Below, one piece after another: positions 50,764 through 63,300 of a stretch of 64,000 nt of DNA. Origin of the DNA: Strix aluco (taxonomy: Eukaryota; Chordata; Aves; Strigiformes; Strigidae); contig NC_133935.1 of the NCBI RefSeq assembly GCF_031877795.1, forward strand, positions 46,957,330-47,021,329. The letters are read 5' to 3'. The notes beneath the pieces are model-generated. The model worked only from the letters and a program-made list of their open reading frames with translations. It was not told the origin of the DNA and made no database searches. Numbering within the stretch: position 1 is the stretch's first letter; every line of letters starts with the position of its first letter. Both the position numbers and the translations under genes were made by a program.

Positions 50764-52123
50764 TCTTTGCAAACCTCACTTAGGAGAGAGAGAGAGTTGG
50801 CTGCATGTCTTCTACGCAGTCATTCACTGTTTCTGCTTTGCACTCCCTTCCCAGAATGCCAAGATGACTGAAAAAGGTTGACTTTTCCCCTGCTGATCAA
50901 TAATCTTCTTCTTCCTCATTTATTCAATTAACCTATAATTTCTGCCAATGGTAATAAAGTCTGGTGTTTCATGCTGTGGAAAAGACACTTGGTGGAAAAT
51001 AAGGTAGGCTGTGATCTCTTTATACTTCTTAGATCTTGACCACACCTCTTTCTAACTTTTCAACATTCCCATCTGTAAAATGAACATAACAGCACCTAAA
51101 GAAATTATTAATTTGGTTTCCCTGTCATCTTCCCCAAGAAAGTCTTTGAGGTATAAACACTATAGAATGAAAGAAACATGTATAATTGAGTTATTCAGAA
51201 GTAGTAGGTTAATCATAGAGTAGAAAACTATCTACTTGTAAAACATCTTGAGTATATATTTTAAAAATAATCAGCTTTTTAGAACAGGAATAAAAACTAT
51301 AAAATAAAACAATTTAATGAGGAATTTGGAAAACTAATACCCTTTACACTTAAGGAAGAAAATGATCTTAAACCTGTTCAAGAAAAAGTTTCTTGTATTT
51401 AGCTGCATGCCTCAAATACTAGACTTCTTGTTGTCTGAAGATTTCTAAAGGTGACAAGGTAGCAAAACCCCATTTAATTGTTCCTCTACGGGATTTTTAT
51501 ATTTTCTATGGAATGTTCACTATAGAGCAGAAAACAATTTGATGAAGGGATGACTTAACACATCCTTTTCTTCCATGTTGTTTTTCCTGTCTGATGTCTC
51601 AAGTCCCTGAAATAAGTGACAACAGCTTAGAAGCCACTCTCAATGCTCTAAATACTTTGTCCAGTGATCTGCTGTTTTGTTACCCTGCACCCTCCCTCAA
51701 CATACAACTACTTTAAGGAGGGTCCGGGGTATTAGTACAGTCTTTCCACCATTCCTGTATTGAGGGTGTTGCACAGTTACTTCCCTCCAACCTCTCTTCT
51801 CCCAGACCAGGTCATGGCAGTGGTCTCGCAGTGGTACAGGGGTAGCAAGAAGGATTCCTTGAATCAAATTGTGGAAGGAGTAATGAGTTACACATTGTTT
51901 GGATGAAGGAAAAACACAGGGTGTGGTGGGTTATTTGTTTTTTTGTTTGTTGTTTGTTTCAGCTGCTGGACACAATACAGATCCCTCTGATGTTTTTTAT
52001 CTTAATTTTATAAAAATATCGTTCTGCTGGGCACTAACAGACATTTGTTACCACAAACTATTAATTGTTTGGGCCATCTCTTAAAAGTCACCATTTTAAG
52101 AAATGTCAAAATGCCTGACATTT
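50764..52123. other. AT-rich sequence without a recognised gene
   Basis: One 61-codon chance frame; no repeat recognised. Confidence 0.5.
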
Positions 52124-52223
52124 CATAGAATCATAGAATAGTTTGGGTTGGAAGGGACCTTTAAAGGTCATCCAGTCCAATCCCTTCCCCTGCAATGAGC
52201 AGGGACATCTTCAACTAGACTAC
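52124..52223 (-). mobile_element. CR1 LINE 3'-end fragment (about 100 bp)
   Basis: The + strand begins CATAGAATCATAGAATAG, then TTTGGGTTGGAAGGGACC, TCATCCAGTCCAATCCC and AGCAGGGACATCTTCAACTAG. This is the antisense of the CR1 3' UTR and its terminal octamer repeats. It is severely 5'-truncated, as is usual for CR1, and distinct from the subfamily at 56-60 kb. Confidence 0.92.
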
Positions 52224-53288
52224 GAAATTTAGTGATGATGACTAGATTTTTTGTTATTGGAGACAAAATACTATTTCCAAAAGTAGAAGAGTAAAGATCA
52301 CAGTATGTGAGGTTTGTTCATCCACTACTCTGGCAGCAATGTGATGTACCTTTCACTTATGCAGGAGTCATAAAATACTAATGCCATTTCTCAGCTGTAG
52401 TTTGCACCAGGAACTGAACTTCTGTTAAATTGCTGGGCAAGCTGATTCAGTGTCCTGTCACTTATTTGTCTTTCACTGAAAAACATGTCTGTCTTTTCCA
52501 GAATCTATACCTCCATGGTGCTTGCATGGTGCTTGCACTGGGGTGATGGGGACTTTTTTTAATGGTATGAGTTTGAGGGGGATACCTGTTATCTGGAAAA
52601 TTAACATTGTTTCGGTACTTGAACCCAGAAATGGAAAAATAAATGCAGGGTGAGAAAGAAGCAAAGTTATCTTAGTAAAATAAATCAGGCTCTCACCTCT
52701 CACAGTGACTTATTTATCCTAAAGAAATGTCATCTGAAGGAAATTCAACCTGGGGGAGGGAAGGGGGAAAATGCTACACACAGAGGAATAAAGTCACTGA
52801 ACTGAGTGTTAGTTAAATAACAAAAACAATTATTTTTAACTAAGCAGGACGCACCTCTCAAAAAATGAGAGAAAAGAACAGTTGCAACCTGACATCTACT
52901 GTTGTTGCTTCAACCTTGCCATAGGTTCATTAACACCTTCAGAAATGCCTGTACTCAGACATAAAGAGGTCTTTTTTCCATGAGGAAAAAGGACATTCTG
53001 TACCAGCTGAATGAAGCCCTGTTTCACCTTGTGAACAGGTAGCGTGCAGCAAACAAAAGAGATACTGAAAGATTCAAGATCATTAAAAGAATTATGAAGG
53101 ACCCATAAGTGGTCAACACATAAAGACTTCTCTCGTGTAATGTGTCCTTTCTTTTCAAAAGAGACAGTATCCTAGCTACTTGGTAATTAGTAATCAGCAT
53201 ATCATATTAGCTAGTCATAAGTCCAGCAAATTTATTACCTCCAGCCTTTTAAAACATGAAAAGGATTAAATCCTGTCAAGCCACATAC

Positions 53289-53329
<41 letters not shown>

Positions 53330-56300
53330 CCAGAGCCAGGTATTTAAGAATAATTTTCAAAATGTTCTGTAAATCTTACAGATGGCACAGTCTGCGACAA
53401 GGAAAGGGATGGAACCATTCAGTTTGTTAGTCTGCATAATTCAGTTTATCCAAAAGAGAAAGATAAAGGGTTCCCCACTACATTTCAGCAGTGAGCTCTT
53501 TGGTTCGACATGCTGATATCCAACAAATGGCTAGCTGAAAGTAACGACTGCACTGAAACATCCACATGAATTCCTAGTCCAGAGAAGAGCAACTGCAGGT
53601 TTTGTCCCCAGGCTCCAGGCTGTGGGCAGTTTACCTGTGCAGGCAGAGGAGAGAGCTGCCCACCCTCCTTGCCACCCCTTCTCTGGCTTTGTTCACTAAG
53701 GCAAAACTGGTGAATTTTCTTCCCTTTCTGGCAGCATTTCTAGAGAGGTAAAATGTTCTGCTATTTCCTTGGATTGTTCATTTTAGAAAATATATGATGA
53801 CATCCTATAAAGGAATGGGAAAGAATATTTTTGGTTTAAAAATCCTCACTGAATGGAGTTTTAAAAGCTCACATTATCTTTGACACAGAAATAGATAAAC
53901 AGCAGTATAGCAGGCTAATAGATACAGCATTATGACTATTCTTTTACACCATTATTAGTGAGGGGGAAAAAACACAAAAAATTACTGTTTTATAAAAAGT
54001 TGTGAGAAGGAGAAAAGTCTGGTGAGACTCTGAAGAACTTAGCATTATGAAAAGAAATATCTTTTTCTGGAAAAGTGTAGACTAGCTATATGCATACAGA
54101 GAGAAATAATCAAGGTCCTTTGACAGGGCTGCTAGACAGTTGCCAACAACCGGACAGTATAATACAGCAGAAAGTGCTGTAGCAGTGGTAGAGGTCACAT
54201 ACAGAAGTGCTTCAGACTGGATTGAAAAGCTGTAATCAAAGTGATATGGAATTTAGGAATTCTACAAATAAACAAAAAACAAGGACCTAAATACATGGCT
54301 TACAAAATAACAGAGGAATAACATTTCTAGATGTTTTTGGAAATGAAAGGAAACTTTGGTATAACAATAAATAATAATGTTTCAAGAGGATTATAGTGGG
54401 ACACAAAGGTAAAATTCAGTCTCTGAATTAAATTCTTGAATGTGAGATAATAAAGAAAGTCTATCTTTGAACACTAGCAGCTATCACCTTTTTTTGCCAG
54501 GTTAATTACATCCTCAGCATAATGCTTAGATCTTTTCCTCCTCTTTATTTTGCTGTATTTCTAGCACATACACATATGTCCAAACACATGTGTAAGTTTA
54601 TTAATATAAGCATATGTAAGTGCAAACTGAGTTCCAGATTTAGCTTTAGGAAAACACTTGCTGCAATATTTCATAGTACTTTCACCTGATAAATAGCCTC
54701 AAATACTATTCCTGCTGGCTAATTTCAGTCTTCAGATGAAAATATTCGGTACTCCAGTACAACAGAGAACACATAGGCAAAGAGTCACGCTACATGGAAC
54801 TTTCTTTATTAGGGAAAGCAATTGCTGATAACTAAGAAAGCCCTCTGTAATTAACATATAACAATAAATTTTATCTACTTCCTCCAGCAACAAAGGAATC
54901 CTTCTTGCTTATCCTGCACATAAACTGATTAAAACGGAGATTGCTGCAGACCTTCAGCCTTAACAAAAAAATACATCCAATATAAAAAATAATTTAATAT
55001 AATAATTATTTACTAATATATCCACAGAGGTCATACTCATTTTACATATTACAGCTGTGCAAATTGCTTTCGAGTTGTTTTGCTATGCAATTCCAATGAG
55101 AAGATTGTTAGTTTATAAATGAATCAGTGTGTCAAGTCAGCCTGTCACATTGATTATAAGTAAAGTATAGAAGATAAATTGATTAAGCATTAGTTATAAA
55201 AACAGAGCAGCATACAAGGCACAAGACCAGACAGCAGAATACGACACAAATATATTGATTAGGGCCACAGGACTACAGGAGGAATGGAAGAGCAATGATA
55301 GCGATTAGCAGAAACTGGAGAAATAACGTGACAGCACAAACTGAGGGAATGACATGGATAGCATGCAACAAACTCACATCTCTCTTATTGGCAGCAAGTT
55401 CTTAATCTTTGAAACTAAAATGAAAATTGTTAGTTTACTAAAATCAATTTGCAAGCCAGCCTTGGGGAAATGTGCACATGCCATTAGAGAAGATTCACTT
55501 TTGCAAGATATATCAGATCCCGGCAATCACATTAGTTATTAAGATAACACATGAAGTCATTTACACAACACTTTCTCTTGAGAAAGTGAGAGTGTATACT
55601 TAATGCAGGTAACACACAGCAAAAATAAAATGAGCTTTTCCTAGCAGATGCAAAACTTAGTGTGAACTTTGTATCTAGTTCAAGGCAATAATCCAAGTGA
55701 GAACAAGGTTGAAGCTCCTGTTACCTCTATTCCAGAGAAGAGGAGTAATATCAGCTTAAGTTGCATAAGGCTGCAACTAACTGTAATTGGGTCCGTCAGT
55801 TGGAAAGCTTGCTGGGAATGTTTTGACAAAGGCTCTTTTTGTAAAATAAGCAAACATAAAAATTAGAACAAAATACCCACTGACCAATTTGGACCAAAAT
55901 ATTATGGGAAAAGGTCAGCTATTAGAATTAATCTCTCTGCAAAAGTTTTTTGGTGTTACTATCAAGAAAATCACATATTTAAAACCCTAGATTTTTAAAA
56001 CATGAATAACATTTTAAAAAAAATTAAGAAAGGCATCTGGAAAGTGAAATACTGCTTAAGTGATCCAAAATAGATTTACTTCCGTGTTTCAAGATACAGT
56101 ATCAAGATTTTTATTTCTCTTTGGAAATGGAGGAAATGTCAGGACAGATTTTTTACAGCAGTTCTGTCTTAGGTGTAACCTCAACTAGGTCAATGGGTTT
56201 ACCACAATTGTAAATAAGCTACATCTAGATATTTGATATCCCCTATAAGATTTCGAGAAGGTATTCTGCATTGTTTTAACTCTTTTATACAAAGAAGCTC

Positions 56301-56339
56301 TCTCTGTAGACTTTCCCCCCCCATTCTAGTACTATTACA
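52224..56339. other. AT-rich sequence without a recognised gene
   Basis: Only chance frames. It contains a 33-A tract and a possible regulatory stretch near 55040-55200. A tandem doublet ATGGTGCTTGC lies near 52515. Confidence 0.5.
53292..53324. repeat. Poly-A tract (33 A)
   Basis: The longest homopolymer in the window, uninterrupted. CR1 elements do not end in poly-A, so it is either simple expansion or the tail of an unrecognised retrocopy. Confidence 0.92.
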
Positions 56340-56955
56340 GAATCACAGAATCACAGAATTGTCTAGGTTGGAAAAGACCTTGAAGATCAACCAGTCCAAC
56401 CATCAACCCAACATTAACAGTTCCCAACTATACCGTACCCCTCAGCGCTAAGTCGACCCTACTCTTAAACACCTCCAGGGATGGGGACTCCACCCTGGGC
56501 AGCCCATTCCAAAGCCTAACAATCCCTTCTGTAAAGAAATGCTTCCTAATATCCAGTCTAAACCTTCCCTGGCACAACTTGAGGTCATTCCCTCTTGTCT
56601 TATTGCTTATTACTTGGTTAAAGAGACTCATCCCCAGCTCTCTGCAACCTCCTTTCAGGTAGTTGTAGAGGGCAATGAGGTCTCCCCTCAGCCTCCTCTT
56701 CTCCAGACTAAACAACCCCAGTTCCCTCAGCCGCTCCTCGTACGACATGTGCTCCAGACCCTTCACCAGCTTCGTTGCCCTTCTCTGGACACGCTCAAGT
56801 AATTCAATGTCCTTTTTGTAGTGAGGGGCCCAAAACTGAACACAGTAATCGAGGTGCGGTCTCACCAGTGCCGAGTACAAGGGTAAGATCACTTCCCTGT
56901 CCCTGCTGGCCACACTATTTCTGATGTAAGCCAGGATACCATCGGCCTTCTTGGA
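56340..56955 (-). mobile_element. CR1 LINE, 5'-truncated, ORF2 C-terminus and 3' UTR
   Basis: Reading the minus strand, the copy starts at CCAAGAAGGCCGATGG (about 56955) and ends at the CR1 octamer tail (ATTCTGTG units, 56340-56360). It keeps an open 161-codon frame (56428-56913). That frame includes [24 protein letters not shown] text near its start, [15 protein letters not shown] and [15 protein letters not shown], the conserved C-terminal region downstream of RT, and it terminates normally. There is no catalytic RT, so it cannot transpose. The protein is nearly identical to the copy at 59.8-60.3 kb, so both belong to one relatively young subfamily. Confidence 0.93.
56428..56913 (-). pseudogene. 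CR1 ORF2 C-terminal fragment
   Basis: A 161-codon open remnant of the LINE ORF2 protein C-terminal to RT. Motifs in order: [19 protein letters not shown] (about residues 12-30), [20 protein letters not shown] (about 39-58), [21 protein letters not shown] (about 66-86) and [21 protein letters not shown] (about 108-128). The first Met is internal to the original protein, not a genuine start. No endonuclease or RT domain remains. Confidence 0.85.
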
Positions 56956-58515
56956 AATTCATGCTTTTGTTAAAAAGGAGCACTCCCAGAGAGACTATGA
57001 GCACCACAACCATACAGGTGTAATTTCTGAGCTTTTTCTGCCCTGACAAATCCTGATCATCACACACCACTCAATATCTAGAAAAATAATTGCTCAACAA
57101 ACTGAACAAATATTTTTCAAAAATCTTAGGTCTTCACAATATGAAAAAGACTTTTAACAGCTCTATTCTATACACCTTTCCTTGCACATAACTCTTAAGA
57201 GGTCTAACCACTCCTTAGCCAGCAGTTACTTAAACAACATTTTCCTCATCTGAGTTCCTAAGTATCCCTACCTGCATGTTCAATACACTAAACAAAGTCT
57301 CTACTCTCATTTTCATAGTCCCATTCCAATCAGAGGGACAGCTTGGGGGCTCCCAGGTGCATCCTGTAAAAGAAACAGCATATAACTGCTTCGAATTTAA
57401 TGACAGCTTTTTTTTTACAAGCACAGCAAAAATCTGCTTTAAAGCAAGAGGCAAAAAATACTTTTTTCCTATGTTACTAGTAATACTGACTTCTCCAGTT
57501 GTCAAATGCTGTCCTTGAATCTATATCATTTCTTTTACAGTACATTAAAGATAGATGCAGGTCTCTCCTGCATCTCCCTTTACTTTATAGGGAACACATA
57601 GATGGTTGAAAGCTCCCTTAACACGGTAATTATTGCCTGGTGTAATTTACTGTCTAGTATAATGCTCTGAGAGGCATTAGAAAAAAAATAACTCACAGCA
57701 GCTGAGACTAGGCAATATGTGCCTTTAAACGATACTGAGTGGATTGTCTGTGGTAGAAGAGAGAATATAAATATCCAAGTTTCAAGCAAGATTTGTCGAA
57801 CATCTATGTAAAACTAAGTTTTGTTTTTGCTTTATTCTCCATTTTGTCTGCTATTTCTCTGTTGATACACTGTATTGTAGAAGTATCTTGGCTGTGACAA
57901 GATCAGTTTTTTCTCAGTATATCTTTCAGAAGAAAGAGTGTAGGAAAACTTTTAATGAGAGAGCTGAGAGTGGCTCTTGTTTCTGAATGTCCCTCAAAAA
58001 CCAGTCCCTGTGCAATAGTTATTTCACTGGCTCTACATAAACCCAGCTAAAGAGACTGGACGCTTTCAAATAAGGTGTGGGTTTGTGCATGTCAGAGAGA
58101 AGATACTCTCTGTGAGCTATCTAGTGGGTTATGAGAGAAAACCCTGAAAGAGAGGGATGGAGCAGAAGCTTTCATTGTCAGAAAAATCAGCCTCTACCTT
58201 AGACTGTTAAAAGAGGTGAGATTTACCTCAGGGTAGAAGTCAAGGATGCATTCTTTCAAAGACTTATGGACATGTCGTGCTCTTAAAAGGAGCAATGACG
58301 ATAATTCAGAAACTTCTTTTATAAGTCTTGCTTTCTGTTAGCCTATTGTGATGCCAGGCTGGGTCAATTAAAAGCTCAAAACCTTTGCAGTAGAACTCCT
58401 GAAGGGAGTTCCCCAATCCTGGGCAAGTGGAAGCTCAGTAAGCTGAAGCGTCAGATCCAGGGTTTATTACAACCACTGAGAATTGCACCCTCAGAAAGAA
58501 GAAGTGCAGTGACAT
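56956..58515. other. Spacer between the two inverted CR1 copies
   Basis: Unique AT-rich DNA with short chance frames only. Confidence 0.5.
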
Positions 58516-60383
58516 GATTACAAAGATACTGTGACGCTCTGCAGGGCAGAACTCAGGAGGTCCAAAGCCCAGCTAGAAATTAATCTGGCTTCAGCAATCA
58601 AGGATAACAAGAAATATTTCTATAAGTATGTCAAGAGCAAAAGAAAGACCAGAGAGAGCCTCCATCCCCTGCTAGACGCGGGAGGAAATATGGCAACAAG
58701 TGATGAGGAAAAGGTTGAGGTGCTTAATGCCTTCTTTGCCTCAGTCTTCAATAGCAAGACTAGTTGTATTGAGGGAATCCAGCCTCCTCAGCCAGAAGAC
58801 AGAGACTTGGAGAACGAACCCCCCCGCATTCCAGGAGGAGATAGTCAGTGACCTATTGCATCACATAGACATACACAAGTCTATGGAACTGGATGAGATA
58901 CACCCGAGGGTGCTGAAGGAGCTGGCTGGGGTGCTCACCAAGCCGTTTTCCATCATTTACCAGTAGTCCTGGCTGACCGGGGAGGTCCCGACAGATTGGA
59001 AATTGGCCAATGTGACGCTCATATATAAGAAGGGTCGGAAGGATGATCTGGGAAATTACAGACCGGTCAGCTTGACTTCAGTGCCTGGGAAGCTGATGGA
59101 GCAGCTCATCCTGAGTACCATCACACAACACATGCGGGACAACCAGATGATCAGGCCCAGTCAGCATGGGTTTATGAAAGGCAGGTCCTTCTTGACAAAC
59201 CTGATCTCCTTCTATGACAGGGCGACCCGCCTATTGGATGAGGGAAAGACTGTGGACGTTGTCTACCTTGACTTTAGTAAGGCCTTTGACACCGTTTCCC
59301 ACAGCATTCTCCTGGTGAAACTGGCTGCTCGTGTCTTGGATGGGCACATGCTTTGCTGGGTAAAAAACTGGCTGGATGGCCGGGCCCAAAGAGTTGTGGT
59401 GAATGGAGTTAAATCCGGTTGGTGTCCCCCAGGGCTCGGTTTTGGGGCCACTCCTGTTTAACATCTTTATTGATGATCTAGATGAGGGGATCGAGTGCAC
59501 CCTCAGTAAGTTTGTAGACGACACCAAGTTGGGTGGGAGTGTTGATCTGCTCGAGGGTAGGGAGGCTCCGCAGAGAGATCTGGACAGGCTTCATCAATGG
59601 GCTCCGGCCAACTGTATGAGTTTCATTAAAGCCAAATGCTGGGTTCTGCACTTTGGCCACAACAACCCCCAGCAGCACTACAAGCTTGGGGAGGAGTGGC
59701 TGGAGAGCTGCCAGTTAGAGAAGGACCTGAGGTGTTGATTGACAGCCGGCTGAACATGAGCCAGCAGTGTGCCCAGGTGGCCAAGAAGGCCAATGGCATC
59801 CTGGCTTACATCAGAAATAGTGTGGCCAGCAGGGACAGGGAAGTGATCTTACCCTTGTACTCGGCACTGATGAGGCTGCACCTCGATTACTGTGTTCAGT
59901 TTTGGGCCCCTCACTACAAAAAGGACATTGAATTACTTGAGCGTGTCCAGAGAAGGGCAACGAAGCTGGTGAAGGGTCTGGAGCACATGTCGTACGAGGA
60001 GCGGCTGAGGGAACTGGGGTTGTTTAGTCTGGAGAAGAGGAGGCTGAGGGGAGACCTCATTGCCCTCTACAACTACCTGAAAGGAGGTTGCAGAGAGCTG
60101 GGGATGAGTCTCTTTAACCAAGTAATAAGCAATAGGACAAGAGGGAATGGCCTCAAGTTGTGCCAGGGAAGGTTTAGACTGGATGTTAGGAAGTATTTCT
60201 TTACAGAACGGGTTGTGAGGTGTTGGAATGGTCTGCCCAGGGCAGTGGTGGAGTCCCCATCCCTGGAGGTGTTTAAGAGTCACATTGACATAGTGCTTAG
60301 GGAGGTCAGTGTGAGGTTAATGGTTGGACTAGATGATCTTCAAGGTCTTTTCCAACCTAGACAATTCTTTGATTCTGTGATTC
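58516..60383 (+). mobile_element. CR1 LINE, 5'-truncated, with RT region and intact 3' tail
   Basis: About 1.87 kb in sense orientation. CR1 similarity begins near GATTACAAAGATACTGTGACG (about 58516) and ends with ATTCTTTG, ATTCTGTG, ATTC (60364-60383), the characteristic terminal octamer repeats. The endonuclease part of ORF2 is missing. The 3' UTR reads GGTTGGACTAGATGATCTTC just before the tail. The copy is dead because its ORF2 is frameshifted and 5'-truncated; CR1 5' truncation results from incomplete reverse transcription at the target. No target duplication is expected or seen. Confidence 0.95.
58531..60312 (+). pseudogene. CR1 ORF2 reverse transcriptase, frameshifted
   Basis: LINE RT that would copy CR1 RNA at a nicked target. 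In order: a pre-RT segment (frame 58531-58851, AQLEINLASAIKDNKKYF), LDEIHPRVLKELAGVLTKPF (58700-58966, other frame), a stop at about 58967, NYRPVSLTSVPGKLMEQLIL and VVYLDFSKAFDTVSH with the first catalytic Asp (59003-59461), then after a frame change [19 protein letters not shown] and FVDDTKLGG (FVDD at 59511-59522, the catalytic Asp pair; an FADD-type box). After another frame change (about 59730) the C-terminal region [16 protein letters not shown]...[10 protein letters not shown] follows. At least three frame changes and one stop make it nonfunctional. The final frame runs past the normal ORF2 end into the 3' UTR. Confidence 0.93.
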
Positions 60384-63300
60384 CCTATAACCATGCTGCT
60401 TATCCACAAATTCACAGTAATGGGAGATACCCATTTTCAGACAGAAAAGGTTCATTTTCTTTTACAGTGAATTAAGAATTTACTTAATCCAAAGGAAACA
60501 TCATCTCCTTACAGCTATTCTTGTTTCTTGTACACTGCCTGAAGACTTTCCAGTCCTACTGTTTTTCCATTGTGGTTTAGGAGTATGGTATATATTCCCC
60601 TCACACATACTCCCCTTAGTTTCCTCTGAAACACATGGATTCCTGTGTGAAATCTACCTGAGACCATACCAGTATGAAAATAATGAAAAAAATCAGCAAA
60701 CTACTGATGTAGTGGAGAGTGGAGTGATGTAATTCTCTCTATGGTTTCGCTGTCCCTACTTTCAGATTTTGGCTTACTTGAGTGAACACAAGAGCTTTCT
60801 CTTCGAAGTGCCCCTTTAGTGTTTCCCTCACTCATCCTTAAAATATCGTTTTGTTTATCTTCATTTTTGTTTCATACACATTTTTATATTTGCCCATGGC
60901 TCTCAGGAATCTTTAAAGCCTTACTGTTCCATAATCAGTGTCACGGCTTGTTTCACTGAGTCCTTCTCCTAGTTAATGTATTTGAGAATAATAAAACTGA
61001 TTGCCTGGGAAAAGATTACCTTTTCTGTGGTTGTTCATTCTGTAAAGCAGAGGAGAGGGAGACCAGTCAACAGTCCCTTGATTAATAATAATTAAACCCA
61101 GCACATTAGAATGTATTGTTATTCTCAGTTTGTGTTTGCTGTTTATGGCAAAGTGAAAAGTTGATAGTAACAGTGTGCTAAGAGAAAGATGGTCTTATCA
61201 GATGAATAATTGAAAAAGCTGTCCTCATACAGGATAAAAAATATCTAAATTCCAGTCTCAGTTTTGGTTATAAATAGAATGCTGATTCTGAAGCCATAAG
61301 TGAAGGGGGAAAAAAGTGCAACATCTATTCTATGGCATAACAAGGCTTAAAAATAGTATCAGAAAATGTCACTGACTGATTAATTTTACTTCGGTAGTGT
61401 AGAAAGACTGTATCAATATGAAATTACCTTGTTATAGGTATAATCATAGAATAAGAGATAATTTTTGACCCAAAGAATTTATAATCCAAATTGTCAAGAT
61501 TAGCAGAGATCTTGATATTCAGTAGAAAACAGTGGCCCAGAAGAAAAGTGAACACAATGCAAAAAAATTTTTATAAGAATTCCACTGGTTCGGGATTTGG
61601 AGATAAACAGAAGATGGGAGAGATATTATGTCGGTTTAGAAGGAGGGAAGAAATTGTGAGGGGATATGGAAAAAAGCAAAAAATGTAAGGAGAGTATGTC
61701 AGGTAGGAATAGGGGACAGAGGACTGTTAAGTATTTAACTGTATATGTTCATTTGAATCCTGCTCGTTTTGAGTCACATGATGGAGATATGAAAGTAATA
61801 TTAATGCTGGACTATTGTCACTGGGATGACATATCAGCTGAAGTACTTATTTGTTCTGTGGATATGTGTTGTTGTTCTTCCCTGAACTGAAGACCTATGG
61901 TTACATTTCAGGAGTAGTTTTAACTGTTTGGAAAATTTCTTAGAACATTTTTTATGTATTATTCTATGAGCTTTTCAATGAAGAAGACTGGATTAAGAAA
62001 AAAAAAATGCCATTGAAAACATGATTAAAATACATTTATGTTGGTAAAATTATAAAGTTTTAAAGATTTAAAAGAATTTCTGAAACATCAGAGTCAATAA
62101 AATACCATTCTCTGGAGTAAAAATTTAGATGAAGTCCAAATTAATTCTCTTCTACCATGAACTTTACTCGTTTTGATGTTTTCTTAGACACTAGCATATT
62201 TTTCCCCCAGTTAAGTCCTGAGGACTGCCACTTTTGAAAAGAAAGTGTTACCTTCCTTGTTGCAGGAGTAACTGGTATTTGCTGATATTATCATGCACTC
62301 AAGTTAAATAGTTGAATATCTCAAACTAAAGGATGTTTCTGAAACCATTTCTAAGCTACACAGAAGGTACAGATATTCTTTTGATTCCAGAGATATGCTG
62401 TTAAATTCTGGGATCCTGAAGAATAAATCTAAACTGTATGTAAATCTGCTTTAAATAAACACTTTTAGGCAGTACATAGTGAATTTCAGTGAAATACTCA
62501 TCCTAACTAAATATATTTCTATGTTCTTTGTTGTTAATCAAAATGTGCTGTTGGACTTTACCAACAACAAAAAAAACCCCACAACATCCAAAATCACAAA
62601 AAAGTCTGCTCAGTACAACAGGGAACCTAGCCTGGGAAGAAATACAACCTGGAGCTCTGGATGCTGTGGCTGAAATCTGGAAAGTGATATTTCCCATCAA
62701 CACATATTAGCAGTTTCTTGTTTAGTACCATAATGTTAATTATGATGATAAGGCATTGTACAGAAAAGTTGTAACTATGCATAAAAACAAATACCATTTT
62801 ATTCTTTCTATTTTGATTGTATTAGCCTAGGAAAAGGGTGGTTCACATACTTGCAGAGAAAAAACAAAAGCAGGGAATACTAGGGGTTAAAGTAGCAGCT
62901 GAACAAAGTTAAAGTCAATGACAGAATGGTAATTCCCAGGCAGCATATCATCAACTTGCAAGATATTGTGTGATTGTTGGCAGGCTTCACATGTATGCAT
63001 ATTAAAAAAAATATATATACATATATATATACACACACACACACTTTAGTGTGAAGCTTCTGGAGAGACCCAGTCTTGTGCTTTGAGGAATTGCCCTGTA
63101 AGGAATGCCACCAAGATTACATGTAAGTCAAACAGTGCTACAACCATGATTAGTTTATACATTATTTTAGATGTAGATATCAGAGTATTTATAAATAAGA
63201 ACTCTGGCTGGCAAATGCTCTCCATCCTTCTCCCCTCATGACCAAAACCTCCCTTTCCCTTGTATACATGTTTCAGATATAAACAGAAGACTTTGTTCTG

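Noticed and set aside
53585..53605. GTCCAGAGAAGAGCAACTG, resembling a CR1 ORF2 word
   Set aside because: The match is isolated; neighbouring text does not continue as CR1.
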